A DNA stretch of 64,000 bases from Lysobacterales bacterium. Lineage in GTDB: Bacteria > Pseudomonadota > Gammaproteobacteria > Xanthomonadales > Rhodanobacteraceae. The notes beneath the pieces are model-generated. The model searched no databases and was not told where the DNA came from. It was given only the letters and a program-made list of their open reading frames with translations. Positions within the stretch are counted from its first letter, which is position 1, and each line of letters begins with the position of its first letter. The stretch lies in the NCBI GenBank assembly GCA_016721015.1, contig JADKJL010000009.1, positions 1 to 64,000 on the forward strand, written 5' to 3'. Both the position numbers and the translations under genes were made by a program. Positions 37,772 to 46,711 of this stretch are shown here, piece by piece.

Positions 37772-39466
37772 TTACTCGCGGTTGAACTTCTCTTTGAGCA
37801 AGGCACCCAGCTGGGTCGTTGCACCCGTCGAACCCTGGTAATCATCCAGCACCGATTGCAGCTCTTCCTCGTCCTTGACGCGGATCGACAACTGCAACAC
37901 GCGGCCCTTGCGATCCATGCCGATGAACTTGGCTTCCACCGGATCGCCCACCTTGAAATGCAGGGTGGCGTCGTCGACGCGTTCCTTGGCGATGTCATTG
38001 GCGCGCAGGTAGCCTTCGATACCTTCTTCGATATCGACGGTCACGCCGCGTGCATCAACTTCGCGCACGGTGCCATTGAGGATGCTGCCACGCGGATGGT
38101 TGGCCATGAACTGACCGAACGGATCCTGCTCAAGCTGCTTGATGCCAAGCGAAATGCGCTCGCGCTCCGGATCGACCGCCAGAACCACGGCTTCGATATC
38201 GTCGCCCTTCTTGAAGTTGCGCACGAGGTCTTCGCCAGCTGCTGCCCACGAGATGTCGGACAGATGGACGAGACCATCGATGCCGCCGTCGAGACCGATG
38301 AAGATACCGAAATCGGTGATCGACTTGATCTGACCGGTAACCTTGTCGTTCTTCTTGAAGATGGCGGCAAACGCTTCCCACGGATTGGCGCGGGTCTGCT
38401 TGATGCCGAGCGAGATGCGACGACGCTCTTCATCGACATCGAGGACCATGACTTCGACGTCATCACCGACCTGGACAACCTTGGCCGGATTGACGTTCTT
38501 GTTGGTCCAATCCATTTCGGAAACATGGACGAGGCCTTCGACGCCGGCTTCGAGCTCGACAAAGCAGCCGTAGTCGGTGACGTTGGAAACCTTGCCGACC
38601 GCCTTGGTACCGCTCGGGTAACGACGGCTGATGGCAACCCACGGATCTTCGCCGAGTTGCTTCAAGCCGAGGCTGACGCGGTTGCGCTCGCGATCGAACT
38701 TGAGCACGCGCACGTCGAGTTCGTCGCCGACGTTGACCACTTCGCTCGGATGACGCACGCGCTTCCAGGCCATGTCGGTGATGTGCAGCAGGCCGTCGAT
38801 GCCGCCGAGGTCGACGAATGCGCCGTAATCGGTGAGGTTCTTGACGACGCCCTTGACCACGGCGTTTTCCTGCAGGCGATCAAGCAACTGCTCGCGCTCG
38901 ACACTGAATTCGCTTTCGACCACGGCGCGACGCGATACCACCACGTTGTTGCGCTTGCGATCGAGCTTGATGATCTTGAACTCGAGTTCCTTGCCTTCGA
39001 GGTAGGAAGGATCGCGGACCGGACGCACATCGACCAGGGAACCCGGCAGGAACGCGCGGACATCCTTGATATCGACGGTGAAACCGCCCTTGACCTTGCC
39101 CGAGATGCGTCCAATGACGCTCTGGTTGGCCGTGTGTACTTCTTCGAGTTCGTCCCAGACGAGCGAGCGCTTGGCCTTCTCGCGGGAGAGCATGGTTTCG
39201 CCGAAACCGTTTTCGATGGCATCGAGGGCAACCTTGACCTGGTCGCCCACTTCAATTTCCAGCTCACCTTGCTCATTGCGGAACTGTTCGATCGGCACGA
39301 TGCCTTCGGACTTGAGGCCGGCGTTGATGACAACAACGTCCGAGCGGATTTCCACAACGGTGCCAACAACGATCGACCCAGGCTTGAGGTTGGCGATCGA
39401 TTGGCTCTGCTCGAACATCTCGGCAAAGCTTTCGGTCATCGGGGTTTCGGCAACAACTGCATTCAT
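37772..39466 (-). CDS. rpsA: 30S ribosomal protein S1
   Basis: A 564-residue RNA-binding ribosomal protein with six S1 OB-fold repeats. Examples are GSIVVGTVVEIRSDVVVINA, GRISGKVKGGFTVDIKDVRA, KNLTDYGAFVDLGGIDGLLH and GKVSNVTDYGCFVELEAGVE. It brings mRNA to the 30S subunit. Length is close to the 557 residues of E. coli. ATG at 39466 has GGAA upstream; the ATG at 39439 (MTESFAEMFE) is the start that matches E. coli best and is an alternative. It lies between cmk and ihfB, the conserved order. Confidence 0.97.
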   Translation of the reverse strand: MNAVVAETPMTESFAEMFEQSQSIANLKPGSIVVGTVVEIRSDVVVINAGLKSEGIVPIEQFRNEQGELEIEVGDQVKVALDAIENGFGETMLSREKAKRSLVWDELEEVHTANQSVIGRISGKVKGGFTVDIKDVRAFLPGSLVDVRPVRDPSYLEGKELEFKIIKLDRKRNNVVVSRRAVVESEFSVEREQLLDRLQENAVVKGVVKNLTDYGAFVDLGGIDGLLHITDMAWKRVRHPSEVVNVGDELDVRVLKFDRERNRVSLGLKQLGEDPWVAISRRYPSGTKAVGKVSNVTDYGCFVELEAGVEGLVHVSEMDWTNKNVNPAKVVQVGDDVEVMVLDVDEERRRISLGIKQTRANPWEAFAAIFKKNDKVTGQIKSITDFGIFIGLDGGIDGLVHLSDISWAAAGEDLVRNFKKGDDIEAVVLAVDPERERISLGIKQLEQDPFGQFMANHPRGSILNGTVREVDARGVTVDIEEGIEGYLRANDIAKERVDDATLHFKVGDPVEAKFIGMDRKGRVLQLSIRVKDEEELQSVLDDYQGSTGATTQLGALLKEKFNRE

Positions 39467-39624
39467 GTGATTTTCCAGAGGAGACAACAGATCGTAGTCA
39501 GGTCGTGGCACAGCGGCACACGCTCACCGATTCAATCCACCTGTCGGGGGCGTGCGACAACACGCCATGGCTGAACCCGTCATCCAGGACCCCGAATGAC
39601 GGAACGTTTCCCTCTTGAACGCGA

Positions 39625-40305
39625 TCAGGACGGACGAACCACCAAGAGGACGGCATCGACTACGCCAGCGACTGCGATACCGGTGGTATCGATCGTCAAC
39701 GCATCCTCTGCCGGTCTGAGCGGAGCCACCGTGCGGGCGGCATCACGTTCGTCGCGCGCCTGAATCTCGCGCAAAAGGGCGGCAAGGGTAACATTCAACC
39801 CCTTATCCTTCAACTGCTTATAGCGCCTCTTCGCCCGCTCTTCGGCACTCGCGGTGAGGAACACCTTGAAGCGGGCATCGGGGAAAATCACCGTACCCAT
39901 GTCGCGACCATCGGCGACCAGTCCGGGCGCTCGGCGGAAGCCGCGCTGCTTGTCGAACAGGGCGGTACGTACGCCCGGAAACACGGCTATAGCCGAGGCT
40001 GCCGCGCCAGCAGTCTCGGTGCGCAGTTCATCGGTGGCGTCGTGGCTGTTGACGATCACGCGTGTCTCGCCACCATCCTTGGGGTCGCGAAAGCGGATCT
40101 TGGTCGTCTCGGCGCAGCGTGTCATGGCGTCCGCATCGGACAAATCGAGGCCCGCTTCGCCGGCCGCGTAGCCGACCGCGCGATAAAGCGCGCCGGAATC
40201 CAGCAGATGCCAGCCCAGCCGCTCAGCGACGAGCCGGCTTATGGTGCCCTTGCCCGAGCCGGAGGGACCGTCAATCGTCAGCACGGGAATCGTGTCGGTG
40301 GGCAT
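39625..40305 (-). CDS. cmk: Cytidylate kinase
   Basis: Phosphorylates CMP and dCMP using ATP. The protein has 226 residues. It shows the P-loop TIDGPSGSGKGTISRLVAER, the start of the NMP-binding insert (HLLDSGALYRAVGYAA), VADGRDMGTVIFPDA, and the lid with ERAKRRYKQLKDKG and REIQARDERDAAR. It is the usual neighbour of aroA and rpsA, 62 bp downstream of aroA on the minus strand. Confidence 0.97.
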   Translation of the reverse strand: MPTDTIPVLTIDGPSGSGKGTISRLVAERLGWHLLDSGALYRAVGYAAGEAGLDLSDADAMTRCAETTKIRFRDPKDGGETRVIVNSHDATDELRTETAGAAASAIAVFPGVRTALFDKQRGFRRAPGLVADGRDMGTVIFPDARFKVFLTASAEERAKRRYKQLKDKGLNVTLAALLREIQARDERDAARTVAPLRPAEDALTIDTTGIAVAGVVDAVLLVVRPS

Positions 40306-40367
40306 GGGTGTCAGGTTCGGGCTTGGCAGACGGTTATTGTAGCGTCGTGGCTTGCCGCTTCAGTAGC

Positions 40368-41678
40368 TCAAGTCGCGGAAATCGAAAAGCCGCAGGCGTT
40401 GGCCAGATCGAGAAATCCGGGAAACGAGGTCGCCACCGTGGCGCAATCGTCTATCAGAACAGGGCCACTGGCGAGCAAGCCGGCAACGGCAAAACTCATC
40501 GCAATACGGTGGTCGCCAACGCTGTCGATGCGCCCGGATCCAATCGTGCCACCCGTGATATCGGCGCCATCCGCGGACTCGGTGACGGCGATGCCGAGGC
40601 TCGCCAAGCCTTGCGCCATGACTGCCAGACGATCCGATTCCTTGACCCGCAACTCGGCCACGCCGCGGATCCGCGTGGTTCCAAGGGCGGTGGCGGCGGC
40701 CACGAACAGAATCGGGAATTCATCGATCATGTCGGCCACGCAGCGCTCGGGAACATCGATTCCGCGCAGCGGCGCGTGGCTTACGTGCAAATCCGCCAGC
40801 CATTCCCCACCCTGCTCGCGGCGATTGACCTCGACAATGTCGGCCCCCATCAAACGCAAGATCTCAAGCAAGCCGGTGCGGCGTGGATTCATGCCGACCG
40901 CGCGCAAGGTCAGCTTGGATCCCGGCACGATGCTCGCGGCGACCAGAAAAAATGCCGCCGAGGAGAAATCAGCGGGCACGACAATATCCGTCGCCTGCAA
41001 GCGGGCATTGCCGGGCAACCGCGCCCAGCCTTGGGAAAACTCGATGGGCCAGCCAAATGCAGCCAGCATGCGCTCACTGTAATCTCGCGTCGGATGGGCT
41101 TCGCGGACTTCGGTGGTGCCATGCGCATACAGGCCAGCCAGCAGGATCGCCGATTTGACCTGGGCGCTCGCCACCGTCGGCGCAAACGTCATTCCCTGCA
41201 ATCGCCGACGGCCATGGATGCGCAAGGGCGGCAAGCCGCCCGCGCCGGATTCGATGCGTGCGCCCATCGACGTCAACGGATCGATGATCCGTCCCATTGG
41301 CCTGCGCGACAGCGACGCATCACCGATCAGTTCGGAATCGAACGATTGTCCAGCGAGCAACCCGGCGAGCAGGCGCATGCCGGTGCCTGCGTTGCCGCAA
41401 TCGATCGGGCCGTTTGCCGACTTCAGGCCACGCATGCCGACTCCGTGCACGATGCGTGCGGACGAGGTCGGCGTTTCGATTTGGACACCCATTCGCGCAA
41501 ATGCCGCCGCAGTCGCGCGCGTGTCCTCGCCTTCGAGAAAGCCATCGATCCGGGATACGCCGTCGGCCAGCGCGGCGAGCATGATCGCGCGATGCGACAC
41601 CGACTTGTCGCCGGGCACATCCAGTTCACCACCCAACGGGCCGGCTGGCGAACTGATCCAGGCGACAGGGCCGTTCAT
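40368..41678 (-). CDS. aroA: 3-phosphoshikimate 1-carboxyvinyltransferase (EPSP synthase)
   Basis: Sixth step of the shikimate pathway: adds enolpyruvate from PEP to shikimate-3-phosphate. The protein has 436 residues. It shows PGDKSVSHRAIMLAALADG, CGNAGTGMRLLAGLLAGQ, SRRPMGRIIDPL, SAQVKSAILLAGL, and near the end DEFPILFVAAATA, RVKESDRL and DHRIAMSFAVAG. The start at 41678 (MNGPVAW) overlaps the hisC stop by 4 bp. The set serC-pheA-hisC-aroA forms one biosynthetic operon. Confidence 0.96.
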   Translation of the reverse strand: MNGPVAWISSPAGPLGGELDVPGDKSVSHRAIMLAALADGVSRIDGFLEGEDTRATAAAFARMGVQIETPTSSARIVHGVGMRGLKSANGPIDCGNAGTGMRLLAGLLAGQSFDSELIGDASLSRRPMGRIIDPLTSMGARIESGAGGLPPLRIHGRRRLQGMTFAPTVASAQVKSAILLAGLYAHGTTEVREAHPTRDYSERMLAAFGWPIEFSQGWARLPGNARLQATDIVVPADFSSAAFFLVAASIVPGSKLTLRAVGMNPRRTGLLEILRLMGADIVEVNRREQGGEWLADLHVSHAPLRGIDVPERCVADMIDEFPILFVAAATALGTTRIRGVAELRVKESDRLAVMAQGLASLGIAVTESADGADITGGTIGSGRIDSVGDHRIAMSFAVAGLLASGPVLIDDCATVATSFPGFLDLANACGFSISAT

Positions 41679-42781
41679 GGCAAGGCAGCGAGCAAGCGCT
41701 CGTTCTCGCTGCGCGTTCCGATACTGATGCGGACGCACTCACCGAGTCCGTAGCCCGCCATAGGCCGCACGATCACGCCGCGATCAAACAGGTGCTGCTC
41801 GAACCGGGCGGCATCCTCGCCCAGATCGACGAGCAGAAAATTGGTCTGCGAGGGCAGCGTGCGATAGCCGCGCGATTCAAGCTCATGATCGAGCCAGTCG
41901 CGTTCGCTTCGCGTCCATTCGCAGACCTTTCGCAGGTGCGCGGAATCGCCAAGCACGGCCAGCGCCGCGGTCTGGGCCAGCGAATTCACGTTGAACGACT
42001 CGCGTAGCCGCTCGAGCACGGCGACGACGCCCGGATCAGCGAGCAGGTAACCGATACGCAGCCCGGCCAGTGCATAGGCTTTGGAGAATGTGCGCGTGAT
42101 GACAAGGTTCGGATGGCGTTCAAGCAGGCGCGCCGCGCTGCTCACGCCTGGTGCATCGACGAACTCCTGATAGGCCTCGTCGACGACAACCAGCGTCGAC
42201 ACCGGCACGTGATCGAAAAAACGATCGAGTGCATCATCGTCGAACCAGGTTCCGGTGGGATTGTTCGGATTGGCCAGATAGACGATGCGCGTATCGACGC
42301 GAATAGCAGCGGCCAGTGCATCGAGATGATGTCCATAAGGAGCCGTTGCGTGATCGCCGGGCAATGCATTGACGCTCACCGCGATCGCACCCGCCGCGGC
42401 GGCAGCAATCGGGAACACGGCGAACCCGAACTCCGAAAACACCACCGAGGTGGTCGAATCGGCAAAGCATTGCGCAAGCAGCATCAGCAATTCGTGCGAG
42501 CCATTGCCGAGGGCAATTTGCGAAGTCTCGACCCGCCACTTTTCCGCCAGCGCGCGCTTGAGGGCACCACCGTGCGGATCCGGATAGCGCAAGACATCCG
42601 GCAAGGCGTCGGTGATCGCAGCCAGCGCATGCGGACTCGGGCCGAGCACGGTTTCATTGGATCCAAGCTCGGCCAGTTGTTCGCCAAAACGGACACGCAG
42701 AGCCGGCAGATCGTGACCGGGGTCATATGCACGCAGACGACTCGCGGTTCGGTTCGCCAGCGCGGAGGCATCGAAACTCAT
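41675..42781 (-). CDS. hisC: Histidinol-phosphate/aromatic aminotransferase HisC type
   Basis: A PLP aminotransferase of 368 residues. It has LGSNETVLGPSPHALAAI, ALGNGSHELLMLLAQCF, VYLANPNNPTGTWF, VDEAYQEFVD, the PLP lysine in TRTFSKAYALAGLRIGYL, and RPMAGYGLGECVRISIGT. In pseudomonads the copy between pheA and aroA (hisC2) serves phenylalanine/tyrosine synthesis, and the location suggests that here. ATG at 42781 overlaps the pheA stop by 4 bp. Confidence 0.93.
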   Translation of the reverse strand: MSFDASALANRTASRLRAYDPGHDLPALRVRFGEQLAELGSNETVLGPSPHALAAITDALPDVLRYPDPHGGALKRALAEKWRVETSQIALGNGSHELLMLLAQCFADSTTSVVFSEFGFAVFPIAAAAAGAIAVSVNALPGDHATAPYGHHLDALAAAIRVDTRIVYLANPNNPTGTWFDDDALDRFFDHVPVSTLVVVDEAYQEFVDAPGVSSAARLLERHPNLVITRTFSKAYALAGLRIGYLLADPGVVAVLERLRESFNVNSLAQTAALAVLGDSAHLRKVCEWTRSERDWLDHELESRGYRTLPSQTNFLLVDLGEDAARFEQHLFDRGVIVRPMAGYGLGECVRISIGTRSENERLLAALP

Positions 42782-43887
42782 GGAACGGCGACCGGGTAGG
42801 AGCCGAGGATCTTGATTTGGGCGGCGAATTCGACGAGCTCGGTGAATGCCTCCTTCATCGGCGCATCTTCGACATGACCGGCCAGGTCGATGAAGAATGC
42901 ATATTCCCATTTGGCCTGGTGCGAGGGCCGCGACTCGATGCGATTCATGGTGATGCCGTGCTTGGCGAACGGGCTGAGCACGTTGAACAAGGCGCCGGGC
43001 TGATCCTTGATGAAAACCAGGATCGAAGTGCGATCGTGCCCGGAAGGCGGAAAGATCTGCCGGCCAAGAACGAGGAAGCGCGTGGTGTTGTCGGCATCAT
43101 CCTGGATCGGTCGCATGATGACTTTTTTCAAGCCATAGACGAGCCCGGCGGACTCACCGGCAATCGCCGCGGCGTCATCGGCATTGCGCGCCCGCCGCGC
43201 ACCCTCTGCGTTGCTGGAAACGGCGATCTTTTCGACATTGGGCAAGTTGCCACGCAGCCAGGTCTGGGTCTGGGCGAACGATTGGGGATGTGAATAGATA
43301 CGCTCGATATCCTCGATGCGGCCACTGCGCGAGAACAGGTATTGATGCACGCGCAACTCGACTTCGCCGCAGATCTTCAGACCCGAGGTCAGGAACATGT
43401 CGAGAGTGACCTGGATCGTGCCCTCACCGGAATTCTCGACCGGAACGACGCCGAAATCCGCGTTGCCGTTCTCGACCTCCTGGAATACCTCTTCGATGCT
43501 GGCCATCGGTTGGCCATGCGCGGAACGGCCGAAATGCTTGAGCACGGCTTGCTGGCTGAAGGTGCCCTCGGGACCGAGGTAGCCGATCTTCAACGGCTCT
43601 TGCTGGGCCAGGCAGGCCGACATGATTTCACGAAATACATGCACGAGGACTTCATCGCTGAGCGGGCCTTCGTTGCGGTCGACGACCATGCGCAAGACCT
43701 GCGCTTCACGTTCCGGCCGGTAGTAGTCAACGGCTGCCGCCAACGGCCCCTTGGCCAGACCGACCTGGTGCGCCCAGCGCGCACGTTCCGCAATCAGGGT
43801 CTGGATGTTGCGGTCGATGCCGTCGATGCGGGTGCGCACCTCGGCCAGATCCATTGCTGCGGTGGAATTTCCCTCGTCGTTGCTCAT
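42778..43887 (-). CDS. pheA: Bifunctional chorismate mutase / prephenate dehydratase (P-protein)
   Basis: Turns chorismate into prephenate and then phenylpyruvate for phenylalanine. The protein has 369 residues. The chorismate mutase helix bundle (~10-95, VRTRIDGIDRNIQTLIAERA) is followed by the dehydratase (IGYLGPEGTFSQQAVLKHFG, FGVVPVENSGEGTIQVTLD, TTRFLVLG). A C-terminal ACT domain follows (TSILVFIKDQPGALFNVLSPFA, ITMNRIESRPS), with the GALxxV and ESRP motifs that bind phenylalanine for feedback control. ATG at 43887 was preferred over TTG at 43911. Confidence 0.96.
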   Translation of the reverse strand: MSNDEGNSTAAMDLAEVRTRIDGIDRNIQTLIAERARWAHQVGLAKGPLAAAVDYYRPEREAQVLRMVVDRNEGPLSDEVLVHVFREIMSACLAQQEPLKIGYLGPEGTFSQQAVLKHFGRSAHGQPMASIEEVFQEVENGNADFGVVPVENSGEGTIQVTLDMFLTSGLKICGEVELRVHQYLFSRSGRIEDIERIYSHPQSFAQTQTWLRGNLPNVEKIAVSSNAEGARRARNADDAAAIAGESAGLVYGLKKVIMRPIQDDADNTTRFLVLGRQIFPPSGHDRTSILVFIKDQPGALFNVLSPFAKHGITMNRIESRPSHQAKWEYAFFIDLAGHVEDAPMKEAFTELVEFAAQIKILGSYPVAVP

Positions 43888-43938
43888 TGCCGCCTGCCCC
43901 GTGATTGCCAAACCCTGAGTCCCGGATCGAGCTCGCGC

Positions 43939-45021
43939 TCAACCGTGACGTCGCGCGAAATCGCGCATGAAATCGATCAGCACCTCAACCGCCGACAACG
44001 ATGTCGCGTTGTAGATCGACGCGCGCATGCCGCCCAGCAGCTTGTGCCCTTTGAGGCCGATCAGGTTGTTCGCATCGGCCTCCTCGAGAAACATCGAATC
44101 GAGTTCAGCGCGTGGCAGGAAAAACGGCACATTCATCCACGAGCGCGCCTCCACGGCGACCGGATTCGTGTAGAAATCCGAACTGTCTATGGCCGCGTAC
44201 AAGCGCGCGGCCTTGGCCCGGTTGCGCTCGCCGATGGCCTCGACACCGCCTTGCGACCTGAGCCACTTGAACACCAGTGACGCCAGATACCAGCCGTAGG
44301 TATTCGGCGTATTCAACAGCGAGTGGTTGGCGGCGTGATCGGCGTAGTTGAAGATGCGCGCGATATTGCCCGGGCAACGCTCCAGCAGATCATCGCGGAC
44401 GATCAGGATGACCAGGCCTGACGCGCCGATGTTCTTCTGCGCACCGGCATAGATCAGGCCGAACTTCGAGACATCGAGCGGTCGCGAAAGGATGTCCGAT
44501 GACATGTCGGCGACTAGCGCGACATCACCGACTTCGGGAACCTCCTGGAACTCGACACCATGAATCGTCTCGTTCGGCGTGTAGTGCACATAGGCCGCAT
44601 TCGGATCCAGATCCCAATCCGCGCGCGGCGGGATCCGCGTGTAAACGGAGTCCAGCGAGCTCGCGGCGATCTTCGCCTGCACGTAGGGATTCGCTTCCGT
44701 GACCGCCTTTTCACCCCACGCACCGCTGACGATGTAGTCGGCGACCTGATCGGGCCGCGCGATATTCATCGGGATCTGCGCGAAATGCTGGGTTGCTCCG
44801 CCCTGCAGGAACAACACGCGATAGTTCGATGGAATCGTCATCAGCTGGCGAAGATCCTGTTCGGATTCCGATGCCAGGGCCATGAACGCGCGGCCGCGAT
44901 GGCTGATTTCCATGACTGAAGCCCGCGCGTTGCCCCATTCGAGCATTTCCTCGCGGGCCTGGATCAGAACCTGTTCCGGCAACGCGGCAGGGCCGGCACT
45001 GAAGTTGTAAGCACGCGTCAC
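43939..45021 (-). CDS. serC: Phosphoserine aminotransferase
   Basis: Makes phosphoserine from 3-phosphohydroxypyruvate, and also serves pyridoxine synthesis. The protein has 360 residues. It shows YNFSAGPAALPEQVL, SVMEISHRGRAF, FLQGGATQHFAQIPMN, VHYTPNETIHGVEF, DMSSDILSRP, the PLP lysine in IYAGAQKNIGASGLVI, and near the end GHKLLGGMRASIYNATSL. The start is GTG at 45021, with GGGAG eight bases upstream; this gives the normal length. It leads the serC-pheA-hisC-aroA run. Confidence 0.96.
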   Translation of the reverse strand: MTRAYNFSAGPAALPEQVLIQAREEMLEWGNARASVMEISHRGRAFMALASESEQDLRQLMTIPSNYRVLFLQGGATQHFAQIPMNIARPDQVADYIVSGAWGEKAVTEANPYVQAKIAASSLDSVYTRIPPRADWDLDPNAAYVHYTPNETIHGVEFQEVPEVGDVALVADMSSDILSRPLDVSKFGLIYAGAQKNIGASGLVILIVRDDLLERCPGNIARIFNYADHAANHSLLNTPNTYGWYLASLVFKWLRSQGGVEAIGERNRAKAARLYAAIDSSDFYTNPVAVEARSWMNVPFFLPRAELDSMFLEEADANNLIGLKGHKLLGGMRASIYNATSLSAVEVLIDFMRDFARRHG

Positions 45022-45323
45022 AGGGAACTCCCGCGCATCTTCAAGTAAGGGGAAGCACCGATGCACGAAGCCTAAGGTGCCGAATGGCAACGATATGTCG
45101 CATTGCAGCATGTCCGCAAGCTCATTCGGAATGCTGGTCGTCACCGAGGCGGCCATACGCCGCAACCGGGTCGCATGGAGGCGGCACTGCTTGGCAGGCA
45201 CAGGCTGCAACGCGGCCATCGCCGGCTGCGAATGTCGGGTTCAAGCGCGGCGTCGGAACAGTGATCGCGACCCGGGTTGCCGGCAAGGTCAGGCAAGGCA
45301 GCAGCGAGGCAACCGCGAATCGT
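45022..45323. other. Intergenic region upstream of serC
   Basis: The stretch should hold the serC promoter. No gene is seen; short frames on both strands lack ribosome binding sites and family matches. No attenuator-like leader peptide is evident. Confidence 0.45.
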
Positions 45324-46154
45324 TCAGTAATTGCCGAACCAGATCAATCCGGCAATGGCGAGCCCGATCAGCGCGGCCGCTGCAATCAACCACCAGATGC
45401 CCGAGCCACTGTCTTCCAGCACAGGCGCAACCGGAACCGGATCATTGAACTTGATCGCGTCGAGTGTTTGCGTGATTGCCGGTGCTTGGTTTGCCGGTGT
45501 CGGCATGCTCTGACCGCGTAACGGATATCCAGGCGCTTCAAGGACAAACCGGTTTCGGCCGAAATTGATCTGGTCGCCAGGGTGCAGAACGGCCGTCTTG
45601 ACCAGAACGCCGTTGATCTCGGTGCCGTTGGCCGAACCGGTGTCGCGAAAATGGATCGCCTCTTCGGTCACATCGATCGAAGCGTGACGCTCGCTCATTT
45701 GCGGTTCGTCGAGATCCAGTCCGCGACTGCCATTGCCGATGACCAGCCGCTCGCCAACGCTGATGGTCTTGCCGTAGTGGGTTCCGGAAATACCGCGCAG
45801 AACCACGCGGGAAACTTCGTGGAGCGCTCCGCCAGCGGCCTCGGGCGGCACCCGCGTATTGATCCAATTGTCGCTGTCGGGCTTGAGCGTCACCGCCACG
45901 GCATCGAAGCTGACCACGTCTCCGAGCCGGAGCAGGGCCTTCTCGACAACGGGTCGCGCATTGACGTGGGTGCGTGCCTGCGGGTCGAGTACTTCGAGGA
46001 TCACACCGCGCTTGTCGATGACGAGTCGCGCATGCCAGGGCCGAATCCCGCCGGATTCAAGCCTGATTGCGTTGTCCTGCGCGGAACCAATGCCGGTGAC
46101 GCCGCCATCGACGAGCACATCCGCATGTTCTCCGTTGGAAAAACTTAGACGCAT
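45324..46154 (-). CDS. FHA-domain protein with C-terminal membrane anchor
   Basis: A 276-residue protein. An early FHA-like segment (VTGIGSAQDNAIRLESGGIRPWHARLVI) is followed by a second, better FHA domain (about 120-205), with LVIGNGSRGLDLDEPQMSERHASI and RDTGSANGTEINGV. A proline-rich linker leads to one C-terminal membrane helix (IWWLIAAAALIGLAIAGLIWF). FHA domains bind phosphothreonine, so a kinase partner is expected; the only Ser/Thr kinase in the window is at 24907. ATG at 46154 was chosen; TTG at 46172 is possible, and neither has a strong ribosome binding site. Confidence 0.8.
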   Translation of the reverse strand: MRLSFSNGEHADVLVDGGVTGIGSAQDNAIRLESGGIRPWHARLVIDKRGVILEVLDPQARTHVNARPVVEKALLRLGDVVSFDAVAVTLKPDSDNWINTRVPPEAAGGALHEVSRVVLRGISGTHYGKTISVGERLVIGNGSRGLDLDEPQMSERHASIDVTEEAIHFRDTGSANGTEINGVLVKTAVLHPGDQINFGRNRFVLEAPGYPLRGQSMPTPANQAPAITQTLDAIKFNDPVPVAPVLEDSGSGIWWLIAAAALIGLAIAGLIWFGNY

Positions 46155-46435
46155 CGGCGCACGCGCTGACAAGGTGTCGGCACTTTAGCAGGATGAGACA
46201 AGCCTGACACCTGCTTGTTTTCCGCTGCCCGAGGGTGCCAGACCAGCCGGCCTTCGTCATTCGCGCCGAATCCAATCGGCATGGTTGGCGTGAATGCCAG
46301 CCCATGCGCGAACGCCGCGCGCGCGTCTCGATGCAGGGATCGGCGGCATGACCAACTCTTCTTCAACGCCAAGTCCTGAGGCATCATAGGGTTTGCCGCG
46401 CAACGCGCCCGTGTTGGCGGAACCGGAGAATACGC

Positions 46436-46711
46436 ATGGCGCAGATCGATATTCGGCGCAAACATCATCTTTCAGTTGCCGAAGCGCGCAAGGCGGTCAA
46501 CAAGCTGGCCAAGTCGATCGCCAAGGAATTCGATCTGGCCTGCGATTGGGAAGGGGATACGCTTGCCTTTTCGCGCAGCGGCGTCGACGGACATATCGCA
46601 CTGGAAAAGGGCGAGGTGCATGTCTACGCCAAGCTCGGCTTCGTCATGGGCATGATGAAGTCGATGATCGAAACCGAGATCAACCGCCACCTCGACGAGC
46701 AGATCAACTGA
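46436..46711 (+). CDS. Polyhydroxyalkanoate-system family protein
   Basis: A 91-residue protein of the PHA granule region family (TIGR02610-like). It reads MAQIDIRRKHHLSVAEARKA, then LAKSIAKEFDLACDWEGDTLAF and GHIALEKGEVHVYAKLGFVMG, ending in ETEINRHLDEQI. The family is found with PHA storage genes; its biochemistry is not settled. The stop and the start of the patatin gene overlap by one base (TGATG), so they are translationally coupled. It leads a plus-strand run of lipid-storage genes. Confidence 0.85.
   Translation: MAQIDIRRKHHLSVAEARKAVNKLAKSIAKEFDLACDWEGDTLAFSRSGVDGHIALEKGEVHVYAKLGFVMGMMKSMIETEINRHLDEQIN

Noticed and set aside
37670..39574. Long open frame on the plus strand opposite rpsA
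   Set aside because: Antisense shadow of rpsA; no ribosome binding site and the real gene is highly conserved.
39560..39600. Short stem CCGTCAT...ATGACGG between rpsA and cmk
   Set aside because: Only 7 bp with no U-run; not distinctive enough to call a terminator.
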